Assembly (NCBI GenBank): GCA_017621195.1
Contig: JAGATO010000044.1
Coordinates: forward strand, 1-13,095
Length of the DNA: 13,095 bases
Direction: 5' to 3'
From: Bacillota bacterium
GTDB taxonomy: Bacteria > Bacillota > Clostridia > Peptostreptococcales > Anaerovoracaceae
How positions within the stretch are numbered: the first letter of the stretch is position 1; each line of letters opens with the position of its first letter. Position numbers and translations under genes: made by a program. The notes beneath the pieces are model-generated. The model was not told the DNA's origin and searched no databases. It was given only the letters and a program-made list of their open reading frames with translations. Of this stretch, positions 1 through 6,996 are shown piece after piece.

Positions 1-1
1 A

Positions 2-142
2 CCCGAGTGGATGGCGAAGCAATCCGTGGGATTTGGAGACCACTACCAGGCTGTAGCAAAAACAACGGGACTCCACCTCATTAGCAAAGAAATCCTCGCA
101 AGGCGAGGACTTCTAAGTTGCTTGGATTATTATTTGAATTGA
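2..142 (+). CDS. ltrA: Group II intron reverse transcriptase/maturase, C-terminal fragment
   Basis: An open frame runs in from the window edge for 46 codons and ends at TGA 140-142. The residues resemble the extreme C-terminus of intron-encoded proteins: a GDHYQAVAKTTGL stretch, then an ISKEILARRGLLS stretch and a closing LDYYLN, matching the usual 'strand..L...G..s....Y' ending. The fragment lies after the RT and maturase (X) domains, so no catalytic residue can be checked. The full protein would splice the intron RNA and reverse-transcribe it into DNA during retrohoming. Oddly, the stop codon overlaps the first two bases of RNA domain V (G141, A142), so the reading frame fills domain IV up to the catalytic RNA core. 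The call rests mainly on the adjacent domain V/VI. The symbol is a generic family name. Confidence 0.75.
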   Translation, partial: PEWMAKQSVGFGDHYQAVAKTTGLHLISKEILARRGLLSCLDYYLN

Positions 143-207
143 ACCGCCGGGTGCCGAACGGCATGCCCGGTGGTGTGAGAGGGGCTATGCAATAGCCCCT
201 ACTCGAT
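141..207 (+). ncRNA. Group II intron domains V and VI (catalytic RNA core)
   Basis: Domain V is 141-174. ACCGCCGGGT (143-152) pairs with GCCCGGTGGT (165-174), with G-T pairs inside and at the end; a two-base AT bulge (163-164) interrupts the 3' strand, and a GCC/GGC stem carries a four-base GAAC loop (156-159). Size, two-base bulge and tetraloop fit the standard domain V. Domain VI is 177-207. AGGGGCTA (180-187) pairs perfectly with TAGCCCCT (193-200), GAG 177-179 pairs with CTC 202-204, and A201 is left bulged as the branch point, seven bases from the 3' end at 207. Domain V binds the catalytic metal ions and domain VI presents the branch-point A. Confidence 0.88.
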
Positions 208-233
208 TATTCCGGGAGAAGTACAAACCTTTG

Positions 234-262
234 TTGAAGGAAAATGGGAAATATGCTACAAT
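234..262 (+). promoter_or_regulatory. Sigma-A type promoter for the radical SAM-iorAB operon
   Basis: TTGAAG (234-239), a 17-base spacer and TACAAT (257-262) with an extended -10 TG at 254-255. The start site would be near 269, about 33 bases before the ATG at 302. The -35 box is only 26 bases after the intron end, so the intron does not interrupt the promoter itself. It may have separated any upstream control site from it. Confidence 0.7.
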
Positions 263-301
263 AAAATTTAAACTAATGATCGCAACGGAGGAAGGCTGAG
301 A

Positions 302-1846
302 ATGAAAGTTCTGTTGACCACGTTAAACTCGAAATATGTGCATTCTAATCTGGCACTGAAATATCTGTATGCGGTAGCGCTGGACTGGGAAGCCGACGTG
401 GATATCAAGGAGTTCACCATCAACAATCCCTCGGATTACGTCTTCGGCGAATGGATTCGGGGCGGATACGACGTCATCTGCCTCTCCTGTTATATCTGGA
501 ACATCCGACAGACCTGTGACCTGGCGGAAGACATCAAGCGGGCGAGGCCGCAGACCGTCATCGCTCTGGGAGGACCGGAGGTCAGCTTTGAGACGGAAGC
601 GTTTCTGAGAGAACATCCCTGGGCGGATTTCGTTCTGATGGGTGAGGGCGAAGGCGTATTCTATCGCTGGATGGAGCAGCTGTTTTCGGAGATGCCGGAT
701 TACGGTTCCGTGCGGGGCCTGGCTTGGCGAAAGGATGGAACCGTTGTGGTCAACGATCCGGCGCCGCCTCTGAAGTTCGAATCCGTCAGCTTTCCCTATG
801 CATATCTTCCGGCGGAAGACGACAAGGTGCTGTACTACGAGTCCTCTCGGGGCTGTCCGTTCCGCTGCGCCTACTGTTTATCCTCGGTGGACAAAAACAT
901 TCGCGTTCTGCCGCTGGAGCGGGTGAAAAGCGAATTGAGCTATTTCATCTATAAAAAGGTCAAACAGGTCAAGTTCATCGACCGCACCTTTAACTTCGAC
1001 GCACAGCGAAGCCGCCACATCTTCCGGTATCTGATCGAAAACGACAACGGCGTCACTAACTTCCACTTTGAAATGTGCGGTGATCTCATCGACGACGAGA
1101 CGCTGGAACTTCTGAAAACCGCCAGAAAGGGGCTGTTCCAGTTCGAGATCGGCGTTCAGTCCACCGATCCGCAGGTACTGCGGAGCTGCGGCCGCGGCGG
1201 AAATCTGGAAAAGCTGTCCAGGGCAGTAAAGCAGCTTCGGGAGCTGGGAACGATCCACCTTCATCTGGATCTGATCGCCGGTCTTCCCGGCGAGACATTT
1301 CAGGGCGTTCGGACGTCCTTCAACGACGTTTACAACTGGAAGCCGGACGCGCTGCAGCTGGGCTTTCTGAAGGTTCTGAAGGGGTCGCCCATGGCGGAGA
1401 TGGCCCAGAGATACGGGATCATAGCGCGGCGTACGCCACCCTATGAGACGATCAGAACCGATGCCATCAGCGCCGAAGAACTGGTTCGGCTGAAGATGAT
1501 CGAAGAGGTTCTGGATCTGTACTGGAACCGGGGCGGGTTCCGTCGAACCCTGGACGTTCTGACCGACGATGTATATTCGACTCCCTTTGATTTCTATCAG
1601 GAGTTTTCCGGGTTTTATTATGAAAAGGGATATCAGCACTGCTCCCATAAAAAAGAGGACCTGTACCGGATTTTGGACCGGTTTGTGAGAGAGCGGGTTC
1701 ACACTCTGGGAGAAGGGGCTTCGGACCGGGGAGAACCGCGGAATGCGGCTTTGGAGATCCGGCGGCTGTTAAAGCGGGATATGGCGGATACGCTGAACCC
1801 GGACGCCATCAAAAAATTTGAAAAGAAGGGTTGGGAACTTACGTGA
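302..1846 (+). CDS. B12-binding domain radical SAM protein (DUF4080 type)
   Basis: This 514-residue protein has a cobalamin-binding-like N-terminal domain (about 1-130, with LGGPEVSF at 89-96), a radical SAM core whose CxxxCxxC motif is C185, C189 and C192 (GCPFRCAYC), and a C-terminal extension of about 120 residues like the DUF4080 region of clostridial homologues. Such proteins bind a [4Fe-4S] cluster and S-adenosylmethionine, and often cobalamin, for radical methylations or rearrangements; the substrate of this group is unknown to me. The N-terminal domain lacks an obvious DxHxxG cobalamin-ligand motif, so B12 may be bound base-on or not at all. ATG 302 follows GGAGGAAGG (287-295). The 3' end overlaps the TPR gene by four bases (GTGA), which implies translational coupling. 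It is predicted to be cytoplasmic. Family is secure; function is open. Confidence 0.85.
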   Translation: MKVLLTTLNSKYVHSNLALKYLYAVALDWEADVDIKEFTINNPSDYVFGEWIRGGYDVICLSCYIWNIRQTCDLAEDIKRARPQTVIALGGPEVSFETEAFLREHPWADFVLMGEGEGVFYRWMEQLFSEMPDYGSVRGLAWRKDGTVVVNDPAPPLKFESVSFPYAYLPAEDDKVLYYESSRGCPFRCAYCLSSVDKNIRVLPLERVKSELSYFIYKKVKQVKFIDRTFNFDAQRSRHIFRYLIENDNGVTNFHFEMCGDLIDDETLELLKTARKGLFQFEIGVQSTDPQVLRSCGRGGNLEKLSRAVKQLRELGTIHLHLDLIAGLPGETFQGVRTSFNDVYNWKPDALQLGFLKVLKGSPMAEMAQRYGIIARRTPPYETIRTDAISAEELVRLKMIEEVLDLYWNRGGFRRTLDVLTDDVYSTPFDFYQEFSGFYYEKGYQHCSHKKEDLYRILDRFVRERVHTLGEGASDRGEPRNAALEIRRLLKRDMADTLNPDAIKKFEKKGWELT

Positions 1847-2904
1847 CGAAAAAATGGGAACGCGTGGGAAGATATCTGGAAAAATACGCGGACGCTCTGG
1901 TCTTTGACCAGTTTCAGGAGGGCTTTCTCAAACGCGAGAAAATCGATATGTTCATGAGGCAGGTGCCTGTGCCCATGAGACTGGAGGATGTGGTCAGTTT
2001 TCACACGCAGAAAGGGCTGGATGTGATGCGCGTGGCCCAGAACATGATCCGCGTTCTGGGGATCAACCCCAGCTTTTCCTACGCACAAAGCTATCTGCGC
2101 TACATCCGGATGTATTTCAACGAGAACATCGCCGAAGCGGTGGTGAAGGACGGAGAGCAGCGGGCCCGAGAGGGGAACGTGGAGGAGGCTCTGATCTACT
2201 TCCGGGCGGCACTGGTCATGGCGCCGCAACAGAAAAATGCTCTGTTCGACTACGGGCTTGCCTGCCGTCAGCTGGCGGAGCAGGACAGCGACGACGAAGC
2301 GTACCGCGGCGCTATGAAGGCCGATTCCATCGAAACCTTCGAAGAACTGGCCGGAGCGCATCCGGACTTCGCTCCCACCTATTATTATCTGGGATATATC
2401 TATCTGAACATGGGTCTGTATACCAAGGCTCAGCTGACCTTCCGGCTGTTTCTACAGCTGTCGGAGCCCCGAAACGGCGGCAATCTTCCGGAGAAGGGTG
2501 AGGCGGCGAAGGGCGTCGGCTCCGATTTCGGTATCGACGACGCAACGCTGTCAGAGCAGAGAAAGGAAATCTGTCAGCGCCTGGAACAGCTTACCGAGCC
2601 GGTGAAGATCGAAGGCGGGATTAACCACATTCTGGCCGGTCGGCCGGAGGTGGGGCTCAGCATTCTGGAACCCTACGTGGACGGGCCTTACGACACCTGG
2701 TGGCCGCTTCATTACTATCTGGGCCAGGCTTGCGTCAGTACCGGATGCATCGATGAAGCCATCCTGCGGTTTCGTCGCGTATTACAATTGAATCCTTCTC
2801 ATGCGGAGACCATGAACGAATTGGCGGAGATCTACGAGGCCAAGGGGGACGCCGTTATGGGTGAAAAGTATAGGAACAAAATCGAACTTGTAAAGGAGAA
2901 GTAG
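1843..2904 (+). CDS. TPR-repeat protein coupled to the radical SAM gene
   Basis: This 353-residue soluble protein has no signal peptide or membrane segment. TPR-like helical pairs are visible at about 102-135 (GNVEEALIYFRAALVMAP), 178-207 (YYYLGYIYLNMGLYTKAQLTF), 288-318 (YYLGQACVSTGCIDEAILRF) and 322-350 (AETMNELAEIYEAKGD). An N-terminal helical region of about 95 residues has no family I recognise. I chose GTG 1843 because it overlaps the previous stop as GTGA and lies 12 bases after an AGAAGGG site. The in-frame TTG at 1831 directly abuts that site with no spacing and is an unlikely start. TPR proteins act as protein-binding scaffolds. Coupling to the radical SAM protein suggests a partner or assembly role for that enzyme or for the downstream oxidoreductase, but this is inference. 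Confidence 0.82.
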   Translation: MTKKWERVGRYLEKYADALVFDQFQEGFLKREKIDMFMRQVPVPMRLEDVVSFHTQKGLDVMRVAQNMIRVLGINPSFSYAQSYLRYIRMYFNENIAEAVVKDGEQRAREGNVEEALIYFRAALVMAPQQKNALFDYGLACRQLAEQDSDDEAYRGAMKADSIETFEELAGAHPDFAPTYYYLGYIYLNMGLYTKAQLTFRLFLQLSEPRNGGNLPEKGEAAKGVGSDFGIDDATLSEQRKEICQRLEQLTEPVKIEGGINHILAGRPEVGLSILEPYVDGPYDTWWPLHYYLGQACVSTGCIDEAILRFRRVLQLNPSHAETMNELAEIYEAKGDAVMGEKYRNKIELVKEK

Positions 2905-2907
2905 CAG

Positions 2908-4683
2908 ATGAACAACAAACATTTACTGACCGGAAATGAAGCAGTTGCCAGAGGGGCCTACGAGGCAGGTCTGATGTTTGCTTCCGCGTATCCGGGAACA
3001 CCCAGCACAGAGATTCTGGAGACGCTGGCGGAATACAAGGATTCGCTGTACTGCGAATGGGCGCCTAACGAAAAGGTGGCACTGGAAGCCGCCATCGGAG
3101 CTTCTATCGCCGGAGGAAGAGCTCTGGCGGCTATGAAGCACGTGGGCGTCAACGTGGCTGCCGACCCTCTGTTTACCGCAGCCTACACCGGTGTCAACGG
3201 CGGTCTGGTCCTGGCGGCAGCCGACGACCCGGGTCAGCACAGCTCTCAGAACGAGCAGGACAACAGAAACTATGCCATCGCTGCCCGGCTCTTGATGCTG
3301 GAGCCTTCCGATAGCCAGGAAGCCAAGGATTTCACCAAGCTGGGCTTCGAACTGTCCGAACGGTTCGATATGCCGGTGATGCTGCGCCTGACCACCCGCG
3401 TCTGCCACAGCAAGAGCGTAGTGGAATTTGAGGAACGCCAGGAAGTGGGAGCCAAGCCCTACGAAAAGGATATCCGCAAGTACGTCATGGTTCCGGCCAA
3501 CGCCAAGGTGAAGCGGGCCCATCTGGAGGACGTGCTTCGCGCCATGGCGGAGTATTCCAACACCTGTGAAATCAACAGAGAAGAGATCAACGGCACGGAG
3601 ATCGGCGTCATCAGCGCCGGCGTTGCCTATCAATACGCAAAGGACGTGTTCGGACCGGAGGCATCCTACCTGAAGCTGGGTATGACCTATCCCATGCCCT
3701 TGGAGAAGATCAAGGCCTTCGCGTCCAAAGTGAAGAAGCTGTACGTCATCGAGGAGATGGATCCCTACATGGAACGCCAGATCAAAGAGGCGGGGATCGA
3801 CTGCATCGGAAAGGACGTCATTCCGGCCTATGATGAGCTGAATACCGATATCATCCGCAAGGCGGTCTTCGGCGAAGAAGCGCCGACGCTGTCCTCTGAC
3901 AAGACCGCTGTAGTCCGTCCGCCTGCCATGTGCGCAGGATGTCCGCACCGCGGATTCTTCTACGCCTTGTCGAAAAAGAAGAACATCATGGTGACCGGCG
4001 ACATCGGTTGTTATACGCTGGGAGCGGCAGCTCCGCTGGCAGCTCTGGACACCACCGTCTGCATGGGAGCTTCCATCAGCATGGGCCACGGTGCAGCTAA
4101 GGTGTTCCGCGCTTCGAATTCCGACAAGAAGGTCGTAGCGGTCATCGGAGACTCCACCTTCTTCCACTCCGGAATTACCAGCCTCATCGACGTTACCTAC
4201 AACAAGGGCGTGTCCGTTTCCGTCATTTTGGACAACCGGATCACGGGCATGACCGGCCACCAGCAGAATCCCGGAACGGGTCTGACCCTCATGGGCGAGC
4301 CTGCGGTAGAGGTGGACATTCCGATGCTGTGTCAGGCCATCGGCATGAAGAAAGAAAACATCTATACGGTCAATCCGCTGAAGCTGGCAGAGGTGGATGC
4401 GGCGCTGGACGAAGCGCTGGCCAAGGACGAACCCTGCGTCATCATCACCAAGTGGCCCTGCGTTCTGAAGAAATTCACTCAGGAGGATAAATCCAGCTTC
4501 GATCTGTCCCCCAAAAAGTGCGTCATCGATCAGGAGAAGTGCAGAAAGTGCAAGATGTGCGTCAAGACCGGATGCCCGGCCATCTATTCCGGCGATACTA
4601 TCACCATCAACCGGGAATCCTGCACCGGCTGCGGCGTCTGCGCCCAGGTTTGTCCCTTCGATGCGATCAAGGAGGTAAAGTAA
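2908..4683 (+). CDS. iorA: Indolepyruvate:ferredoxin oxidoreductase, alpha subunit
   Basis: IorA and IorB together oxidise indolepyruvate and other aryl-pyruvates with coenzyme A to the aryl-acetyl-CoA and CO2, reducing ferredoxin; this is the oxidative branch of aromatic amino acid fermentation in anaerobes. The 591-residue length is typical. In order: an N-terminal pyruvate-oxidoreductase domain with YPGTPSTE (28-35); a middle domain (about 230-320); CAGCPHRG (342-349); a thiamine-diphosphate domain with GDIGCYTLG (364-372) and the GDS...DN metal/ThDP motif (G414-D415 to D442-N443); and two C-terminal clusters of four cysteines (C545/548/551/556 and C572/575/578/582) for two [4Fe-4S] clusters. 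All key residues are present. ATG 2908 follows AAAGGAGAA (2892-2900) and starts three bases after the TPR stop. It is cytoplasmic. Confidence 0.96.
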   Translation: MNNKHLLTGNEAVARGAYEAGLMFASAYPGTPSTEILETLAEYKDSLYCEWAPNEKVALEAAIGASIAGGRALAAMKHVGVNVAADPLFTAAYTGVNGGLVLAAADDPGQHSSQNEQDNRNYAIAARLLMLEPSDSQEAKDFTKLGFELSERFDMPVMLRLTTRVCHSKSVVEFEERQEVGAKPYEKDIRKYVMVPANAKVKRAHLEDVLRAMAEYSNTCEINREEINGTEIGVISAGVAYQYAKDVFGPEASYLKLGMTYPMPLEKIKAFASKVKKLYVIEEMDPYMERQIKEAGIDCIGKDVIPAYDELNTDIIRKAVFGEEAPTLSSDKTAVVRPPAMCAGCPHRGFFYALSKKKNIMVTGDIGCYTLGAAAPLAALDTTVCMGASISMGHGAAKVFRASNSDKKVVAVIGDSTFFHSGITSLIDVTYNKGVSVSVILDNRITGMTGHQQNPGTGLTLMGEPAVEVDIPMLCQAIGMKKENIYTVNPLKLAEVDAALDEALAKDEPCVIITKWPCVLKKFTQEDKSSFDLSPKKCVIDQEKCRKCKMCVKTGCPAIYSGDTITINRESCTGCGVCAQVCPFDAIKEVK

Positions 4684-4684
4684 G

Positions 4685-5260
4685 ATGAGCGAAACGAAGA
4701 ATATACTGTTGGTCGGCGTAGGCGGTCAGGGAACGATCCTGGCCAGCAAGATCCTGTCTGCCGGGCTGTTGGAAGCCGGGTACGACGTAAAGATGTCCGA
4801 GATTCACGGCATGTCCCAGAGAGGCGGAAATGTCAGTACGCAGATCCGCTTCGGTGAGAAGGTGTACTCGCCCATCATCGGCAAGGGGGAGGCTGACATT
4901 ATCGTCGCTTTCGAGACTATGGAAGCGCTGCGCTGGATTTCCTGTCTGAAGGTGGGAGGAAAGATGGTCATCAACGATCACGAGATTCCCTCCGTTCCCA
5001 TCCAGATGGGCGTGGCAGAATATCCGGAAGGCGTTTTGGAAGAACTGGCGTCCAAGGCGGACGTGTCCATCTTCAAGGCAAGCCAGATTGCCGAAGAGCT
5101 GGGAAACCCCAAGACCATGAACATCGTCCTGCTGGGAGCTCTCGTCAAGGCTCTGAACATGCCTCACATCGACTGGGAGAAGGCCATTCGCGACAACGTG
5201 AAGAAGGACTTCGAAGATATCAACATCCAGGCGTTCTACGCCGGCGCGGCTCAGGTATAA
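4685..5260 (+). CDS. iorB: Indolepyruvate:ferredoxin oxidoreductase, beta subunit
   Basis: This is the 191-residue gamma-type domain subunit of the two-subunit IOR complex. Visible marks are the Rossmann-like GVGGQG at 11-16, SEIHGMSQRGG at 38-48 (the hallmark of the pyruvate-oxidoreductase gamma domain) and full family length. It completes the active site with IorA and should be made in equal amounts. The start ATG is one base after the iorA stop, and its ribosome binding site GGAGGT (4671-4676) lies inside the end of iorA, so translation is likely coupled. The substrate name comes from the family; related enzymes also accept phenylpyruvate and hydroxyphenylpyruvate, and the sequence does not settle the preference. 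Confidence 0.95.
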   Translation: MSETKNILLVGVGGQGTILASKILSAGLLEAGYDVKMSEIHGMSQRGGNVSTQIRFGEKVYSPIIGKGEADIIVAFETMEALRWISCLKVGGKMVINDHEIPSVPIQMGVAEYPEGVLEELASKADVSIFKASQIAEELGNPKTMNIVLLGALVKALNMPHIDWEKAIRDNVKKDFEDINIQAFYAGAAQV

Positions 5261-5261
5261 C

Positions 5262-6146
5262 ATGGGAAAGAAACACAAAAAGCAGCGCAGCAGCCGGGCG
5301 CTGGCGCTGGCGAAAGAAGAAATCAAAGGCAAGAAGCGGGTGGTGGCGGTCTACTTCATCCTCCGCTTCCTGGTGATTGCCACCATGATCCTGCAGGCGT
5401 TCAACGGCGACTGGAACAGCGTGTTCCTGTGCGGCCTGACGCTGGTGCTGTTTTTGATCCCGGCGTTCATCGACCGCAGGCTTCACATCGAGCTGCCCAA
5501 TACGCTGCAGATCATCATTCTGCTGTTCATCTTCGCAGCGGAGATTTTAGGGGAGATCCACGAATACTATCTGCAGTTTCCTCACTGGGACGCCATGCTT
5601 CACACCATCAACGGCTTTCTGATGGCGGCCATCGGCTTTTCCATGATCGACATTCTGAATGAGAGCGAAAAGTTTTCCATCAAATTGTCGCCTCTGTTCG
5701 TTGCGCTGGTGTCCTTCTGCTTTTCCATGACGGTAGGCGTCATGTGGGAATTCTTCGAGTACGGCATGGATCTGTTTTTCCTGACGGATATGCAGAAGGA
5801 TACGATCATCACCTCCGTTACCTCGGTGGTCTTTGAACCCTCCGGAAGGAACATCCCCGTGACGATCCCCATCGAGAGCATCGTGGTCAACGGAGAAGTC
5901 TGGAACTACGGCGGTTATATCGACATCGGTCTTCACGATACCATGGCGGACCTGTTCGTCAACTTCATCGGTGCCGTAGTGTTCTCCGCCATCGGCCTCT
6001 TTTATATCAAGGGGAGAAGCAAGGGCAACTTCGCCAGGCGGTTCATTCCCCGAAAGAAGACAAAGGAAGAAATCGAGGTGGAGGAAGAGCTTCTGCGGAA
6101 GATGCGGCCGGAGCCGGAAGACGGATTTTCGTCCGACGTGAAGTGA
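5262..6146 (+). CDS. YjdF-like (DUF2238-like) integral membrane protein
   Basis: This 294-residue protein starts one base after iorB. A basic N-terminus (GKKHKKQRSSR, then KKR near 24-26) precedes hydrophobic segments at about 28-46, 52-70, 82-98, 114-131, 142-164 and 232-249, followed by a charged cytoplasmic-looking tail (255-294, many K, E and R). Conserved polar positions inside the membrane region fit the YjdF/DUF2238 pattern: HWDAMLH (108-114), MWEFFEYGMD (161-170), and a late D(226)..D(230)..N(234)..G(237) motif. The function of the family is unknown to me. A loop of about 60 residues (170-230) separates the WEFFEY motif from the last helix. A role in transport or membrane partnership linked to iorAB is only suggested by position. 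Confidence 0.8.
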   Translation: MGKKHKKQRSSRALALAKEEIKGKKRVVAVYFILRFLVIATMILQAFNGDWNSVFLCGLTLVLFLIPAFIDRRLHIELPNTLQIIILLFIFAAEILGEIHEYYLQFPHWDAMLHTINGFLMAAIGFSMIDILNESEKFSIKLSPLFVALVSFCFSMTVGVMWEFFEYGMDLFFLTDMQKDTIITSVTSVVFEPSGRNIPVTIPIESIVVNGEVWNYGGYIDIGLHDTMADLFVNFIGAVVFSAIGLFYIKGRSKGNFARRFIPRKKTKEEIEVEEELLRKMRPEPEDGFSSDVK

Positions 6147-6186
6147 TTTTTTCGCATAAACCACCGACGGAGAGGGAAGAATAACG

Positions 6187-6212
6187 GCAGTACGGTAGAA
6201 AGGAGGTACTGC
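6187..6212 (+). promoter_or_regulatory. Inverted repeat holding the ribosome binding site in its loop
   Basis: GCAGTAC (6187-6193) and GTACTGC (6206-6212) are perfect 7-base inverted repeats around a 12-base loop. The loop contains most of the AAAGGAGG site, whose last G is the first base of the 3' arm. The GTG start at 6214 is two bases after the arm. A folded stem would present or restrict the ribosome site. The same sequence could be a protein-binding palindrome. Confidence 0.45.
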
Positions 6213-6213
6213 T

Positions 6214-6426
6214 GTGGATCGGATGACGGAAGAAAAGGTGTGTCGCGAGCACGAAATGAACGCGGGCAACGCAGCAAGCCGCCGAGGAGCGACGACACCC
6301 GTGGAAGGATTTGCAACGTTTCCTCTGGCGGATCGGGCGCAGACCGCAGCCATCACCCATGAGGCGATGCCTGCGGTAGAGGACGTCCGGTTCGTCAAGG
6401 AATTCGGCGACGAAAACGAAAAATAA
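6214..6426 (+). CDS. Small protein, DUF3787-like (clostridial spore-surface family)
   Basis: This is a 70-residue protein starting at GTG 6214, seven bases after a perfect AGGAGG (6201-6206), which is good evidence that it is translated; a later ATG at 6223 is possible. It has no signal peptide or membrane helix. The C-terminal half (TAAITHEAMPAVEDVRFVKEFGDENEK) resembles the DUF3787 pattern, in which an alanine-rich stretch and a P..x.V...K.f.deN.K ending are conserved. That family is annotated in Clostridioides as a spore-surface protein. The similarity is from memory over a short stretch, so the family is tentative. It lies 67 bases after the YjdF-like gene with no clear promoter or terminator between, and just before the tRNA promoter. 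Confidence 0.6.
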   Translation: MDRMTEEKVCREHEMNAGNAASRRGATTPVEGFATFPLADRAQTAAITHEAMPAVEDVRFVKEFGDENEK

Positions 6427-6442
6427 AATAGTTAAAAAACAG

Positions 6443-6471
6443 TTGACATTATGGCGCGTCTATACTATAAT
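6443..6471 (+). promoter_or_regulatory. Perfect-consensus sigma-A promoter for the tRNA cluster
   Basis: TTGACA (6443-6448), exactly 17 bases, then TATAAT (6466-6471). Both hexamers match consensus fully, and the A/T-rich stretch before (6421-6440) could act as an UP element. Transcription would start near 6478, about 20 bases before the first tRNA. This is what a stable-RNA operon would be expected to carry. Confidence 0.9.
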
Positions 6472-6497
6472 AATATCTGTCGTCGGACGACTGGTAT

Positions 6498-6572
<75 letters not shown>

Positions 6573-6606
6573 ATTTTTTAGAGACGTCCTCCGGGATGTT
6601 TTTAAC

Positions 6607-6695
6607 GCCGGAGTGGCGGAATAGGCAGACGCACAGGACTTAAAATCCTGCGGTCCTCACAGACCGTACCGGTTCGACCCCGGTCTCCGGCACCA
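6607..6695 (+). tRNA. tRNA-Leu (TAA)
   Basis: The acceptor GCCGGAG (6607-6613) pairs with CTCCGGC (6685-6691), discriminator A, encoded CCA (6693-6695). The stem CAGGA/TCCTG encloses loop CTTAAAA, anticodon TAA at 6641-6643. The 89-base length with a long variable arm is class II, as expected for leucine. It reads UUA/UUG codons. Confidence 0.96.
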
Positions 6696-6712
6696 ACTTC
6701 ATAACATGACAT

Positions 6713-6788
<76 letters not shown>

Positions 6789-6798
6789 ACGATATGTT

Positions 6799-6828
6799 CC
6801 CGGAATTCTGACGAATTCCGGGTTTTTT
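6799..6828 (+). terminator. Rho-independent terminator of the tRNA operon
   Basis: CCCGGAATTC (6799-6808) and GAATTCCGGG (6813-6822) form a perfect 10-base stem with loop TGAC, followed at once by six T residues (6823-6828). Confidence 0.95.
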
Positions 6829-6860
6829 ATTGCCATTGGACCATCGATCCGGGGAAAGGA

Positions 6861-6918
6861 GGATTTTACCCGGATTTTACTCTAACTTTTCCCGGATGCG
6901 ATTTCGCACGGATTTTAC
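6861..6918 (+). repeat. Three GGATTTTAC direct repeats upstream of ppk remnant
   Basis: Exact copies are at 6861-6869, 6872-6880 and 6910-6918. The first two start 11 bases apart, about one DNA turn, which suits tandem binding of a regulator dimer. A -10-like TATACT follows at 6925-6930 with only a poor -35 (TTTCGC, 6902-6907), the arrangement of an activator-dependent promoter. The TTTAC[CTA] cores resemble the TT-ACA repeats bound by phosphate-response regulators of the PhoP type in Bacillus, which would suit a polyphosphate gene. That link is inference. Confidence 0.5.
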
Positions 6919-6956
6919 ATTTTCTATACTGGAATAAATATCTATGGAAAAGAGAA

Positions 6957-6976
6957 GATCCGGACTGTACCGGATC
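6957..6976 (+). repeat. Perfect inverted repeat in the ppk leader
   Basis: GATCCGG (6957-6963) and CCGGATC (6970-6976) are separated by six bases (ACTGTA), ending five bases before the AAAAGGAAAG ribosome site (6981-6990) of the ppk remnant. It could be an operator or a leader hairpin. There is no T run, so it is not a terminator. Confidence 0.45.
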
Positions 6977-6996
6977 GTGGAAAAGGAAAGTGTGAG

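Larger units (their letters stand above)
1..207 (+). mobile_element. Group II intron, 3' end (5' part outside window)
   Basis: This is the tail of a retroelement: maturase C-terminus, then a 34-nt domain V, then domain VI with a bulged A, ending in CGAT at 207. An AY dinucleotide end and a branch-point A seven bases from the 3' end (A201) are standard for group II introns, so 207 is a well-supported 3' splice boundary. The 5' end, domains I-III and most of the reverse transcriptase lie before the window. The CGC triplet at 145-147 is in the catalytic-triad position, where some bacterial classes (for example IIC) have CGC instead of AGC; I do not assign a class on this alone. The 3' exon from 208 on is non-coding, so no gene is visibly interrupted on this side. 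Confidence 0.87.

Noticed and set aside
878..1702. 274-codon open frame on the - strand opposite the radical SAM gene
   Set aside because: It shows shadow-type composition and no ribosome site; the + strand frame contains the CxxxCxxC motif and a good start.
1831..1842. TTG at 1831 as start of the TPR gene
   Set aside because: The purine-rich ribosome site directly abuts this TTG with no spacing. GTG 1843 has workable spacing and the classic GTGA overlap.
2923..4260. Long open frame on the - strand (445 codons) opposite iorA
   Set aside because: It is the antisense shadow of a high-GC coding region. Its translation is rich in H, R, D and Q without any domain, and iorA on the other strand has every catalytic motif.
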